A DNA stretch of 64,000 nt from Chionoecetes opilio. Taxonomy: Eukaryota; Arthropoda; Malacostraca; Decapoda; Majidae. The DNA lies in the NCBI GenBank assembly GCA_016584305.1, contig JACEEZ010020261.1, forward strand, positions 1-64,000, in the 5' to 3' direction. The position numbers were made by a program, and so were the translations under genes. Below the pieces are notes generated by a model. The model had not been told where the DNA came from. It worked only from the letters and a program-made list of their open reading frames with translations, and made no database searches. Shown here one piece after another: positions 24,223 to 35,689 of this stretch. Positions within the stretch are counted from its first letter, which is position 1. Every line of letters starts with the position of its first letter.

Positions 24223-26064
24223 TAACTTTCAATACAGAAAAAGATATGCGTTCTAAAACCCAAACACGTTCTGGGGTGCATGGTTCGCCAAAATCAAACG
24301 TCAACGCAATGCACTATCTGTTCGATCTCTGACATTGTCAAGAAAGTCCTATAGGACGTCGTCAGCATTGCGGTGTCTGTCTATCTTTGGACATGAGAGA
24401 TGGTGCAGTGTCTCTACTGTTCTGGCAAATGACACAAAATGGTCCAGTCCATGGTGTGATGTTACACTGAGCCGTAGATTCAGAGTGTTGACAAACAACC
24501 TGCAAAAAAAAAGAAAGGACATTATCCAACCGCACATAAGTTAAAATATCGTTAGAAATCTTGACTATTATGCTTATCGTGATTCTTACAATAACTTATC
24601 TATTGTATTAATTAATTCCTTAACCTACTTGATTGTAGATCTCAGATCATCAATTCAATCCGGTATGAGTGGATGAAGCTTGACATAACTTAAAAGGACC
24701 GAAAAAACGACGGTCACAGTAATAAAATACACCGCAAAAATAGAAAATCAAAGGTCATCATGTCCTAGATGAAATCTTTTATCGAGCGGACACTAGACCA
24801 AGTGAAAATATACAGCATCAACATATCAATTTGCCTACAGTAAAACCATGATATACGAAAGATGTATTCAACATCTAACACATTTATTTGGAGGACAACA
24901 AACAAGTCATTAAAAACTATGTCTCACGAAACGTAAATTCGCTGTTGTGTAAACCGTTAAAAAAACGAAACGTAAAAAGGGGTCGCTCGATATCATATCG
25001 AGCGACCCACTTTTTTCTACGTGGGACCATTATCACTGTCTCGTATTCTCTTCTCTGCCCATGATATAAGGGAAATCATTATGCTATTAAGTTGTAAGCG
25101 TGGGACATATTGGTGTATAACACGGGTTTGTGGCTTTGTTGCAACAGCTTCACCCAACTTGCTGTGGAATGTTTCCCCGGTGAAGTGATGACGGTTCTAG
25201 TAGTTCGGTAAGAAAACAGACTTCTCGGAAAACTATTCTCCGGACTTCTCAGGGGTGAAGTTCAGACATTTCGTGTCCTCCTTTTACGTGTCGCGTCCTC
25301 GCGTGTTTTATGATGCCACCTACCAAGCCTACAACTTTTGAAGGGGAGTAATTGATTGTACCCTATATTGCCTACAGTATTTTTTCACAATCAGGGAAAC
25401 AAACAGTTTCATCAGGGAAAACTTAACACCAAAGTGATGGTTTAAAAACCCCCAGCAATTGGGTAAAATGTACCAGATATTCCTTTACCGCCCTTATTTT
25501 ACTATGTTTTTTTCTGCAGACCTTAACAGATCCCTGTCAGATACCTTAAAACGTAATATAAAGTGGGGGAGAGATGCCCTTCCCCTCTACATAACAAACT
25601 TGGGACCACTGGCGGGAATGCGAGTTGAGTTTTAGGGTGGGGAAGACGAAATTGACACTCGCTGACGGATGCCACTTGATGCCTCCCTCTTCTTTATCTT
25701 GTCGGCTCAGACTTGGATTTGCCTGCTATTATGAAAATGGACAAAACGAAAGACTATTAATCTTGCCACTAATGGGGGGCACATTCAATGCCAAATATCT
25801 TCCATACTGAGCGTCCCTTCCTACCCATTGCACCCATATATGGGCCACAGTTCATCCAAAAAACATTCTTAAGCGGCCCACATACTAGCAGGAAAGGTGG
25901 AGTACTAAGATAATCTACCTTCCAGATGGGATAGAAAAATATCCAGCACCGCAATAAAACACGAAAATCCACTTATGCTAAGATGAAGTGACCACGCCAG
26001 TGACGGCGATGCATAGTTCTTCGACGGCCTTTATTTGGTGTGTCGTCTATACCAAGTCTATATT
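24223..26064. other. D2 flank between LINE and Harbinger piece
   Basis: About 1.8 kb conserved in all four blocks (14,013-15,660; inverted 50.0-51.88 kb and 55,145-56,955). The LINE inserted at AGTAACTTTC at its left edge. No convincing gene. Short frames differ among the copies. It holds the hairpin at 24,979-25,010. Confidence 0.6.
24979..25010. repeat. Hairpin, D2 copy (one mismatch)
   Basis: GGGTCGCTCGATAT and ATATCGAGCGACCC face each other around a single C at 24,994. Further out the pairing slips because one T is missing relative to the D4 copy at 56,180-56,222. Confidence 0.85.
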
Positions 26065-26258
26065 TAAAGCTCCGTCCCACACTAGCGGGCAGTGCCCCGT
26101 CACCGGCAAAAGCCCGCGGGCACACCGAAACTGTTGTCCACACAGCAAGAGCTGCCTGCCCAGTCAGAGGCGATGCAGCTGGGCACGCCAGGCAGTGACG
26201 ACAACAATGCGAAAGCAAGAAGGACGTAAGAAGCTAAAACTGTGTACCATAATCATGT

Positions 26259-26515
26259 ATGTGCCTGAAAAGGACAAAGACAAAGTGTGAGAAAAGAACG
26301 TGGTGCAAAGGTGACTGCTACGTACACAAAAGCAAAACACAGTTGGGACGTCATGTTTACGATTTTTTCGAGAATTGCAAGAGTGAAATATGCGTGACTT
26401 CAAAAAACTATGTGAGAATGGACCCAAGTACATTCTATACAAACTCCTTGCGAAAGTACACATATAGAGAAAAGCAGGATACCCCGAATGAGAGGGACAG
26501 CATAACCTTTCTGAC
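26259..26515 (+). pseudogene. Harbinger transposase N-terminal fragment (D2)
   Basis: The frame reads through YVRMDPSTFYTNSLRKYTYR and REKQDTPNERDSI, an indel-damaged form of the N-terminal helical region of Harbinger nucleases (F..Y.RM....F..LL..V.P.....DT..R.SI). The catalytic DDE domain is absent because the element has an internal deletion near 26,515. Compare the better copy at 54,714-55,118. Confidence 0.65.
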
Positions 26516-26717
26516 TTCTCTTTTTTTCTCAGTTCCCGTCTGTGTGGTGCGGAGTGTGTTGTCTATTTTCTTTCTAATCTCATCCACTGTCACGACACAC
26601 CTACCTCTTGCATTTCCTTTTCGATACTCTGGAAAGCAGCAGCATTGTTGTCTGTCATCTGTATATGTCATTTTTACTTTCCATAGGGCAACGAGTGTGC
26701 CGATAAAGTTCAATTAG
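26515..26717 (-). pseudogene. MADF (Myb/SANT-like) domain fragment (D2)
   Basis: Minus-strand residues LWKVKMTYTDDRQQ, then after a frameshift VTVDEIRKKID, match the MADF/Myb-like DNA-binding partner protein that accompanies Harbinger transposases. A better-preserved copy is on the plus strand at 54,494-54,720. Its downstream exons are missing. Confidence 0.65.
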
Positions 26718-28989
26718 GGAAGGATCGCAGAATCTTGACCACTGATCTTAGCTGGGCCGGAGGGGTAGACGTGATGTTCTGATGTAGACGTAGTGTAAAT
26801 TCCTGACAAACTGGACAATCCTGGCTCCAAAGACCGCATGTAGCTCGTATGTCTGCAGCGACCGCACTGCAGGGCAGTGCTGGTGAAAATCGCCTCACCC
26901 TACCGTTCACGGGACATTTTACTCATTTGACCGCGGGCAATGCGGTGAGCCCGTCAACAGGCAAACTGCTCGCTTGTGCCCACGGGCATTGCTCGTTAGT
27001 GTGGACGGAACTAAGAATATATAAGATTTTAGCTATATATTTTATACTGTTCACTGAGGGGACGAAATCAACTATTATCTCTCGCTCTGATATGGCGATT
27101 GTGGCGCCGGGAAGATGCACCAGGGAAAGGAGGAGGCCCAAAAATAATGTTTAAGATTTGAATGAAATATTCTATATTTTCTTATTTATAGGTTAATATA
27201 ATATTTTTCCAAGACAAATGGCCGACGCCACCGAAGTTTTTTAAAATACATTTTTTATCTTAGGGTATCGAGTTGTAAGGTTAAGAAATGTCTGAGAATA
27301 CCCCTGCGGACTTACTGATGCGCATCAACCCCTTCACCAGTGTTGCCACTCAAACACTTCATTTTGTTCATAATATACCCTAAAGAAAAACCATGAAAAG
27401 TCCCTACGTGTCCCTTACGGACATGTCAATATCTCCGCGCCTGTCCCTACAGAAAATAAAAACAAAGTTAAAACAAGAAATAACATGTTTTGTTTATAAA
27501 GTGCGCTTTAGGGACCAAATTAATGATCAGAAAAGTATGTTTATATAGCGAGTTAAACGAGGCTATAACTATAACGTTGACATGGCCACGGAGGTCGCCA
27601 GTGCCGAGTCGCCAGCTCCTTTCCGAACATCAGGAGGTGGTCCACGGAATGGAAAGCGTGGGAGCTTCGTTTGCAGGGGTCTGGGTGCTGGGTGCGGGAA
27701 CGGTTGACGCGGTTGCAATGCGGCCAAGGAGGAAGGGCGACAGTGGTGGAGGTGTTTCGATCTGCGAGGGTTGTTCGAAGCAGAGGCAATAGTATTATCC
27801 TTGAAAGGTTCAGGGCACCAGCCATTGCCGACAAGCAGCAGAAGGGGAAGCACGGGTAGCAGCGCTTTCTTGGGGAGGCTAGGGCGAGCAGGGTCTTGCC
27901 CAGGGTGAGGGGCAGAAAGGAGGCGGCAGGTGACGTCAGGAGAGAGGCCGGTGTGAAGCAAACAGATTGTCTTGTCTTGCGAGGATGGTTCGATGATGCA
28001 TGCTTCACTGATCTATCACAGCCGAGAGTCCCTCATGACGAAGGGCGAGAGGGATGAGTGCAACTTGGCCCTCCGTTGTTAGAGTGGGGGCTAGTATGAC
28101 TCAGAAAAAACGCGAAAGAGCAGAGGCAGATATAAAAGCTTTAATAAAAACCTAACAAAAAACAGACTGCCACAAAGGCAGAAAACACAGCTGCCTGACG
28201 GGATGGTAAACCGTCCAGCAAACTATCCCACAGCGTCAGGAGGGGCTTAACTAAACTGGCCACCGTTCAAACGGGCGTCGTACCCAGCATGACGCTGCCT
28301 CCCACCCGTTCCTCGGGGCTAAACCACGGCCTTATCAGAAGTCCCTGCGCCCCTCTCCACAGACCTTCGAGTACCCCTTAAGTGATGACGTATGAATATA
28401 ATAAGCCTCATGTAATGGGCCTACGCACCAACCTTTCAGGGTTCGCCTTTTGGGGTCTGTGAAGCGACTCTAACAAGGGCAGAGGTGTGGAGAAGATAGA
28501 AAACTCGTGAAACACCACAGGCAAAAACGTTTCCAACGGGTGGGAATATTTACTGCATAGCGAGGTGAAACACCGCCGCGACGCTAGCTCTCCCACCGAG
28601 GGTCGTGGAAGGATGAAGGTTTTGGTAACTTTGGTAGACACAGTTTAGCGCAGCGCGTGAGTGCTGCCACTCAAACACTCATAAGGGTCCAAATATCTCT
28701 ACTAGAAACCATGCAAAGTCCCTCGAACAGTGTATTTTATATCCCCGCCGCCTGGGTAGTCAGGCGAACTCATGTCCTGAGAGAGGTACTGTCAATAGCA
28801 ACCCATACCGCTAATCCTTACACATGCCCTCCAGGAGTGAGGAAACAACATTTGCGATGAAGTCTACCAAATGTAACATCCACAATGCTATCAATATTCA
28901 CCCAGGACAGTCTACCATAAGGACACATCTCTATCAGAGATTTCTCTGACTAACAAAAACAACCCATAGGTTCATTGTAGATAAAATCC

Positions 28990-29235
28990 TCTAGCTCTCC
29001 CTCTCTCTCTCTATCCTCTCTCTATCTCTTCTCTCTCTCTCTCTCTCTCTGTCTCTTCACACTCTCTCTCTTCTCTCTCCTCAGTCAGTATAGTCTCTTG
29101 TTCTCTCAGACAAATTGAGTAATGATGTAGTAATTATGGAAGAAGCAAGAATGAGGAAAATAGATGAGGAGGAGAAGAATGAGGAGGAGGAAGAAGAATG
29201 AGGGAGGAGGAGGGCCGAATGAGGGAGGAGGAGGA
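28990..29235. repeat. CT microsatellite followed by GA-rich purine tract
   Basis: CTCTCT repeats at 28,990-29,070 and GAGGAGGA/GAAGAA repeats at 29,110-29,235 form opposed polypyrimidine and polypurine runs. Confidence 0.85.
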
Positions 29236-29289
29236 TAGGGAAACCAGTATAGGCTAGAAAACAAAACCCGGATCACCTGAAGATCCGAC

Positions 29290-29395
29290 ACACCAGGAGT
29301 TTGGCAGGGTGACGGATCTTCAGGTGGGAGATCTGGGGTGTACGGTCTAAGGTGGCAAACACCTGGGGTGACCGTTCTTCAGGTTGGGCGTCAGA
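29290..29395. repeat. 31-bp minisatellite, D2-specific array
   Basis: Units of GGTGACGGATCTTCAGGTGGG type. A second array of the same family lies at 29,922-30,025. Confidence 0.7.
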
Positions 29396-29434
29396 CCTGA
29401 CCTGACTTCACCTTCCAAGTGAGGTCAGGTCAAT
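29391..29434. promoter_or_regulatory. Inverted and direct AGGTCA half-sites
   Basis: ACCTGACCTGACTTCAC faces GTGAGGTCAGGTCA across a short spacer. AGGTCA is the known nuclear-receptor half-site, and here two overlapping copies occur on each strand. Function is only suggested by the motif. Confidence 0.3.
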
Positions 29435-29921
29435 GGGTAAAAGGGAGGAGATCAGGACCTAGCTCCAGTAAGGTAAGAGGACTATATAAAATAAGGGGTA
29501 AAAAAATTAAGTCCCTAGGAGGTCAGTGGGAAACCTGGCACGCAATACCTTCAAACTATAGGTCCTACCACTGTGTTAGGTGATATTCCACTATAGTCAT
29601 TTGGTGGCTAGAACAAAACAGACTTTTAAAGCGTGAAGTTAAGTGTGGATAATTGTGATTAAAGGATGAATTGGACAAAATACTCCATATCGAATGATGG
29701 TTTTTGTGGAAATGCCAAAAAGTCTCCCTGAAGTATAAATCCACGAAATAAATGTACTGTATTTGGGGAATAAACTGAGTGAAGTCGTAATGTATTTTTT
29801 ACTTTGGAACACGTATATTACTCTTAATTTTTTTTTTTTTACTTTCACAAAAAGATGAATAACACAAAGAAGTATATTGTATCCTAATTTTATATATTAC
29901 ATTCAATGTGGGCTGGAGTGA

Positions 29922-30025
29922 GGACTTCAGGTGGGATATCCTGGGAGGTGACGGTTCTTCAGTGGGATATTCATGGGGGTGACTGATATTAGGTGACATT
30001 ATGGGGTGACGTTTTCAGGTGATCC
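29922..30025. repeat. 31-bp minisatellite (D2, equivalent to D1 array)
   Basis: GGTGACGGTTCTTCAG-TGGGATATTC-type units, matching 16,985-17,085. Confidence 0.7.
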
Positions 30026-30289
30026 GAAAACACACATTTCCGAAGATAAACAGTATCTCTTTGTATGTGATAAACGTTTTGGTAAGGGGAAATTACTCTG
30101 GAAAGTTAAACTTTTCCCCGAATATCCCCGGGGGAGGGTTTTGACCAGACACGCGGCCTCATATGTCACTCGGTGTAACCCACCTCCCTCGCTGATCACC
30201 GCCCTGGGTGAAAAAAAGGCATCGCGTGACAGGGCCCTTTATACGCGCAATCTCTTCTTCCTGTCTCCTACGGCTCCTCCTGTTGCTGC

Positions 30290-31490
30290 TGCGTCGATGA
30301 ACGCCTTGTGGATCTACAAAGAGCTGGACCCTAGGAGGTTGAGGTAGGTTGGACCCCACATTTTCTCCGTCTCAGACAAAGTAATTAAGCCGGCAAACCA
30401 TGAAGACAAGATCACAAACGCACTAAGGGTGTAAATAGTCTAAGATTGTAAAATTATATATCTATTATATATATATATTCGATCTTTATTCATATTTTTG
30501 TAAATAAGAATTCGTACTATTTCCATTTTCTCATTTGGGTAATGAAGATTTGTGTGCAACTTCTTAATGAGAATTATCAACATCGGTTTCCATTTTAAAT
30601 GTAATTAATAATTACCGTATAAACCCTTTAGGGAAAGCAGATATCTAAACTCCGTTGAAAATTACCTTACAAGTAGTGTTTTGAAGAAAGAACCTGAATG
30701 TAATTATTACTTTTGTGAAGACTTTGAATGAGAGATTAGACCCATGTAAGGGACAAATATTATCTTATAACATTAGCAGTGTTCCTCTGTCACTTTGAAA
30801 CTTTTTCAAACCAGTGCCTTAATATATTAATGTTAAGTTTGATATAATAGGCCATATGTGAAGAACTCGTTTTAAATATAACATCTCTTCATTATATACA
30901 ATTTAACCCATATAAGCTTTCTATAAGAACAAATGCAACGAGTGGGAGCGGTGGGTTAGCAATGTACCTGCCATAGAAGACATCAAGGGTGAGAAATTCA
31001 GCAAAAACATTTCCTTGGGCAGCTGCCACATATTGAGTCTTTATTTCTAGAAGTTAAGGGATTGATTTGTTTTTTTTTATTGGAAATAAGTTTATAACCC
31101 CACCCAATGGCCAGTTTTGCAGAGTTTCTGAAGTCTTTTGGTGATATAATGATTATATAGCTCTAAAACAAAATATGCCATGTTTATATAATGGGCGATT
31201 TTTAATCTAAATCCCTTCTTAATTTGATTAAACGAATGTATGTGAATTTACTACTTGTTCTAATTCATACTCGTTTTTCCCACCATAACCAACCCACAAG
31301 AGTACAAGAACATAGCTTCTATTATTGAACCATTATGACTAACAAACAATCCTACAAAACATACCAGTTTTGAGTGGTGTCCAATTTTCATTAATAAGCG
31401 CTCATTTTTCCAGTATTTTAGCTCAATTTTGCCCTCCTAACCTTAATACTCAAGAACTGTCAAACAACAATTAAAAAGAAGAACTTATAG
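30290..31490. other. Left part of the second D2-specific insertion
   Basis: It begins where homology to D1 (17,300) stops. AT-rich, with TA repeats near 30,455-30,475 and no recognised gene. It may be the decayed 5' UTR/ORF1 of the LINE that follows, or separate DNA. Confidence 0.4.
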
Positions 31491-34060
31491 TAACGAATTC
31501 ATCAATAAATTTCAATTAGAATCTTGTCCAATTATAGTTGGGGAATCTGAATATTAAGGTCCAGATGTCAATGTAGATTTTGATCATTTATATGAAAAAT
31601 TTCTTACTACTTATGATAAAAATTCCAATCAAAGAATATAGGATCAAAGATAAAAATTCCAATAACTCAGTACATTACTGCAGCAATCAAAAACTCTATT
31701 AGACAAAGAAATAGCTTCAGAAACTTTATGGCAAGGTGGCCCCTTAACATAACGAGTTCTCATTTTAAGAATACGAAATATGTTAACATCTGTGATAAGA
31801 ACCGCGAAAGAAAACTTATTATAATCATCATTGAGAGAAGGATCCGGAATGCAAAAAAAAATATTGAAAATTTAAAATGATTTAATAGGGAAAAATTGCC
31901 AAATTATTCAGACTTCATTTTCTGTCACAAAGGAAAATCTATTTTCGGATATGGCTTTCTAATAGCTATGAAATTTAATGATATTTCTGCAAACGTTGCT
32001 AAAAATTTAGCACAAGTGTTTTAGAGGAACCCTTATTGGTTTGATAGTTTTTTTACCCCACACCTACCTTGTTTTTCATTTTATTTTCGGCCTACAACAC
32101 GCCATGAAATCACTAGTGTAATTTCTAATCTTAAGGTTACAAGGGCCCATGTCATGATGATGTGAACATGAAAGTAATCAAAGCCTGCAAAGAAGAAATA
32201 TCTCCATTTCTAGAATATATAAACAAATCATTTACAGAAGGATGCTTTCCCGTACATTCTGAAAGACTGCAGAAGTAGTTTTCCATTTTATAAAAAAGGT
32301 GATAGTTCAATTTTTTCAAATTACAGACCTATTTCAGTTCTTCCGCCATAAGTAAAGTCTTTGAAAAGATTAATTGCAAATAGATTAAAATGATTATTTA
32401 ACAGAAACTTACTTGTAACAGATAATCAATGGGTTTCGACCTAAAATATTCGATAAGAACTCCAGTACACCACCTTTTGCCAAAACATATATATGCAATA
32501 GATAGTAAAATGTATCAATGTAACTATTTTTTGTATTTATTTAAAGCTTTTGATACTATTAATCACTCCATTTTAATTAAAGAAACTATGATTTGGTATT
32601 CGTGGACCAGTCTTCAGATGGTTTGAAAAGTTTATCTCATCAGCGGCAGAACCCGTATACAGTCTTTAAATAGTAGTGCATCGTCGTACAAAAGTCTTAC
32701 TTGTGTGTGCCACACGCCACAAGGATCTGTCCTGGACCATTAGTTATTTGTTTAATTTACCATCAATGCATAACTCTATGTAACAAAAATCTTAAATTTT
32801 TTACTTTTTTGCTGATGAACACTACCCTTTTTTCTACAGGGAAAGGGATTTAAATATATAAGAAATACATGTAACACTGAATTGGTACATGTTTGCTGAA
32901 TTGGTTTAAAATGGAACCAGCAACATTAAATATCCATAAAAAACTCCCGTGTATGCTTGTCCAACATTCACACATGACAACAACACACAATGCAACAATA
33001 TCAAAATTGATAATCTCATTATTAAAGAGGTAAAGAAAGCTAATTCCTTGGAGTTGTTATTGGATACAAGCTTCAGATGGGAAAAACCACACATAGAGAA
33101 TGTAATTGAATAATTATTTTCAAATAAAATAGGTGTAATATATAGAATACGAAACCATTGTAATATTGAAGGGTTAAGACATATTTATTTATCATTAGCA
33201 TATCCATATTTATTGTACTGTTTCAGCTATCTGGGGTGGGGCATAATAAAACAATATTGATAAAACTATTTTGTAAATCAGAAAAATTAGTTTCGCATAT
33301 GTCCTCTAGTAATCGGTATGACCCACAAGCCCAATCTTGTCGTGAGTTGAAACTTTAAAATTACATGATATTATAGACTATCAGACTATAACTTTTGTTT
33401 AAAGGCGTTGAATACATCAAAATTACAGTGGTTTTCAGACCCACAACGCATAGCATACAACCAGACGAACCAATATTCTCAAACTTCCATTGTGTAGAAC
33501 TTCCCATGCTCAACAAAGTGTTCTCCATCGGGGAACTAAACTGTGGAACAAACTTCCAGATGATGTAAGGAATAAAGAATTAATCCATTTAAAAAACACT
33601 GCAAATAAAAGAAAAGTTTGAAAAGTAACTATAAAATTATTTATTATTATTATAATTGTGATTTGTATAATTAATTTGTGATAATTATCATTGATCCTTT
33701 ATCCAGTACTTTTGTATGTGTACTGTTATGGTATGAAATGCTTGTTTTATTGTATATTCTTTAATATACTTTATTAAATTTATATTTAATTTAATTGATA
33801 TATTAAGTATATATTCAGTGGGAATATAATTTTTTTTTTTATTGTTTTAAATTTTTTTAGTTTTTCATATGTAAATTAGTCATTAGGCCGTCCTACCACG
33901 CTACATCTTGCTGACCTCTTATTTTAGCATAAGTCCATAAAGAGTTAACGACCTTCAATGACAAGGCTTTGGCATTTTCTTTCCTCTCTACATGTATATA
34001 ACTTTGTATATATTAAGGCGCAATAAAAAAATTATCAATCAATCAATCCTCCAGTATGCT
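31490..34060 (+). pseudogene. CR1/L2-type LINE reverse transcriptase, degenerate
   Basis: Following the plus strand across frames: a YRPISVLP-type segment near 32,322; GF(x)-KYS-RTPVHHLL near 32,430; LFKAFDTINHSIL at about 32,530; a SYLSHRQQ-like and PQGSVLGP-like region near 32,630-32,740; an FAD box near 32,805 whose second Asp codon reads Glu/His after an indel; LNWFK near 32,905; DTSFRWEK near 33,065; an RIRNHCNIEGLRHIY segment near 33,145; and LWNKLPDDVRNKE near 33,540. No RNase H domain follows. The 3' end is AAGGCGCAATAAAAAAATT plus ATCA repeats at 34,035-34,050. Many stops and indels make it inactive. It is absent from D1 at the matching place, so it inserted after the D1/D2 split or was lost from D1. 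Confidence 0.75.
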
Positions 34061-34075
34061 ACTTTCCAGCAAACC

Positions 34076-34690
34076 ACAGTGACCGCACACGTCCCTGGTT
34101 AATAGCTTATAAAAGTAGTATTTTTGTGGTAATAAGTAAGGAAAGGTGGGGCGGGGGGGGGGGGGGGGAGAGGTAAGGTGCTGGGGTGAGGCAGGTTGGG
34201 GTTGAGGACACGACCTGGGATCCTCTTACCCTCTCCACGCGGCAGATGGATGAAATGGAAAAAGAAACATAGTCCTCTGGCGCATGCGCAGATGGAAGAG
34301 ATACCACAATCATTATATTTGGACGCCTCGTTATAACCATGTGGCAGGACGAGGTGTCCAGTATGTCTATCCTTCCATCTGCGCGTGACAGGCGCCCTTT
34401 ATAACGGCAGAGATTCCTAATCTCCTCTTCTCTTCCTGTCTTCCTCCAGCAACCACAGTACCGCACACGTCTCTGGTTAATAGTTTATAAAGCAGTTTAT
34501 ACTCTTTGTGATCAATAATTAAAGGAAGGCGGGGGGGGGGGTGGGGGGGGGGGGGGTGAGATAAAGGTGCTCGAGTCTATGCGACTCCGGCCATGGGGTG
34601 AGGCAACGACCTGGGAAGCTCTTACCTCTCCACGCGGCAGGCTGGATGAAATGAAAAGAAATTAAATCGTACATCTAGAGCGCTCTATGG
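34076..34690. repeat. Tandem repeat of about 370 bp with poly-G tracts (D2)
   Basis: Unit 1 starts at 34,076 and unit 2 at about 34,449, both with CACAGT-ACCGCACACGT and TGGTTAATAG. Each has a G-run: G17 near 34,151-34,167 and G11-T-G13 near 34,531-34,557. Each also has a GGTGAGG-CACGACCTGGGA segment, CCTCTCCACGCGGCAG and GGATGAAATG. A related unit follows the N at 42,421. Confidence 0.75.
34278..34291. promoter_or_regulatory. NRF-1-like motif TGGCGCATGCGCAG
   Basis: Contains the palindromic GCGCATGCGC core, in the same position in the repeat as 17,515-17,528. Confidence 0.4.
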
Positions 34691-35324
34691 TCTCGCTCGA
34701 CATCGAGACAAGACGGTATACTAAAGAAAGACTGGAAAGGCTAAAATAAGGTGTAGTAAGGCTACTGGTTACTCCTTAGTTCTTTCGTCCACTAGATGAG
34801 GGCGTTAGCGTCAATTGAGCTATGACTATTCTAAGACATGAAGACATTCTAAGACATTGTACATGCAGATATGTAGATTAAGGACATGTTTTAACTACAT
34901 TGCCTGGAAATCAACATACACGGATGAAGTCGTTGATGGTTCAACACCATGTAAAGGAAACCAAACAGTCATTTGGAATTTCTTAATTTACGTAAAACAA
35001 TAGGAACAACAAAATCAGTGGATCTTTTTCAAGATATGTCAAAATAGACACCAAAGAACTATATTGTGGGCATAAATTTAATAAATTCCGTATTAAACAC
35101 TTCCGTGATGCCGTTGCAAAATCAGTGGTCAGTACTTCTGTGCAATCATCATCTCCATGGTTGTTTACAATTTTACATCTTTGATCAACTCGGATCGTCC
35201 GTCGTCCAGTCGTCACTCTTTCAGCTACCGTGGTTGGTGGCAAGACGTGTATGCTCCAGCTCCTCCACCGAAATATTACTGCTACTTACCGCTTCCCTGA
35301 CGCACGACACTACCTACGTTTGTA

Positions 35325-35334
<10 letters not shown>

Positions 35335-35364
<30 letters not shown>

Positions 35365-35412
35365 TATAATATATATATATATATATTATATATATATATT
35401 ATATATATACAC
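35335..35412. repeat. AT microsatellite (D2)
   Basis: TA repeats with AA and TT interruptions. Equivalent to 18,497-18,582. Confidence 0.9.
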
Positions 35413-35640
35413 AATGTCCACTTAATATATTTAATATTTTCCCTTAAATAATAGAAAATAAAAGGTAAGCAACATCTGGAACCACTGGTAGTTTTTTCGT
35501 CCCTCAATAGATGGCGCTCTAAACACAAGAATCGAGTGCTATCTGGCATCTTTCTGGCCTACACTTATTTGTTATGTTGGTGATGGAATATTTCCGTCTT
35601 TCTTTAGTATACCGTGCCTTTGACGAGAGCACAGTCCTCT

Positions 35641-35654
35641 TGGCGCATGCGCAG
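35641..35654. promoter_or_regulatory. NRF-1-like motif TGGCGCATGCGCAG
   Basis: Third copy of the 14-base motif. It is followed, as at 34,278, by a GGACGCCTCGTTATA-type segment about 35 bases on. Confidence 0.4.
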
Positions 35655-35689
35655 TTGAATGTAGACGCATTATCCTGTGGGACGCCTCG

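Larger units (their letters stand above)
26068..27011. mobile_element. PIF/Harbinger deletion derivative with TAA target duplication (D2)
   Basis: Left end AGCTCCGTCC-CACTAGCG and complement of the right end GTTCCGTCCACACTAACG form imperfect terminal inverted repeats of about 30 bases. They are bracketed by TAA at 26,065-26,067 and 27,012-27,014, the 3-bp TWA-type duplication known for this superfamily. At 0.94 kb it is far shorter than an autonomous element. It keeps only the 5' ends of the two usual genes, facing each other: transposase on plus and MADF/Myb-like on minus. Confidence 0.75.
27015..29450. other. Stretch present in D2 but not D1
   Basis: D1 jumps from within the Harbinger right end to the equivalent of 29,455. 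Inside, 27,341-27,415 and 28,660-28,730 share GT-TGCCACTCAAACACT and ACCATG-AAAGTCCCT, so a roughly 1.25-kb GC-rich interval (27,420-28,650) appears flanked by direct repeats. Overlapping frames on both strands at 27,490-28,008 match no family I know. A downstream AATAAA lies at 28,143. The rest of the stretch is simple repeats. Confidence 0.45.

Noticed and set aside
27553..28008. 151-codon minus-strand frame as a host gene
   Set aside because: An equally long frame exists on the other phase and on the opposite strand, as expected in GC-rich DNA with few stops. No domain was recognised.
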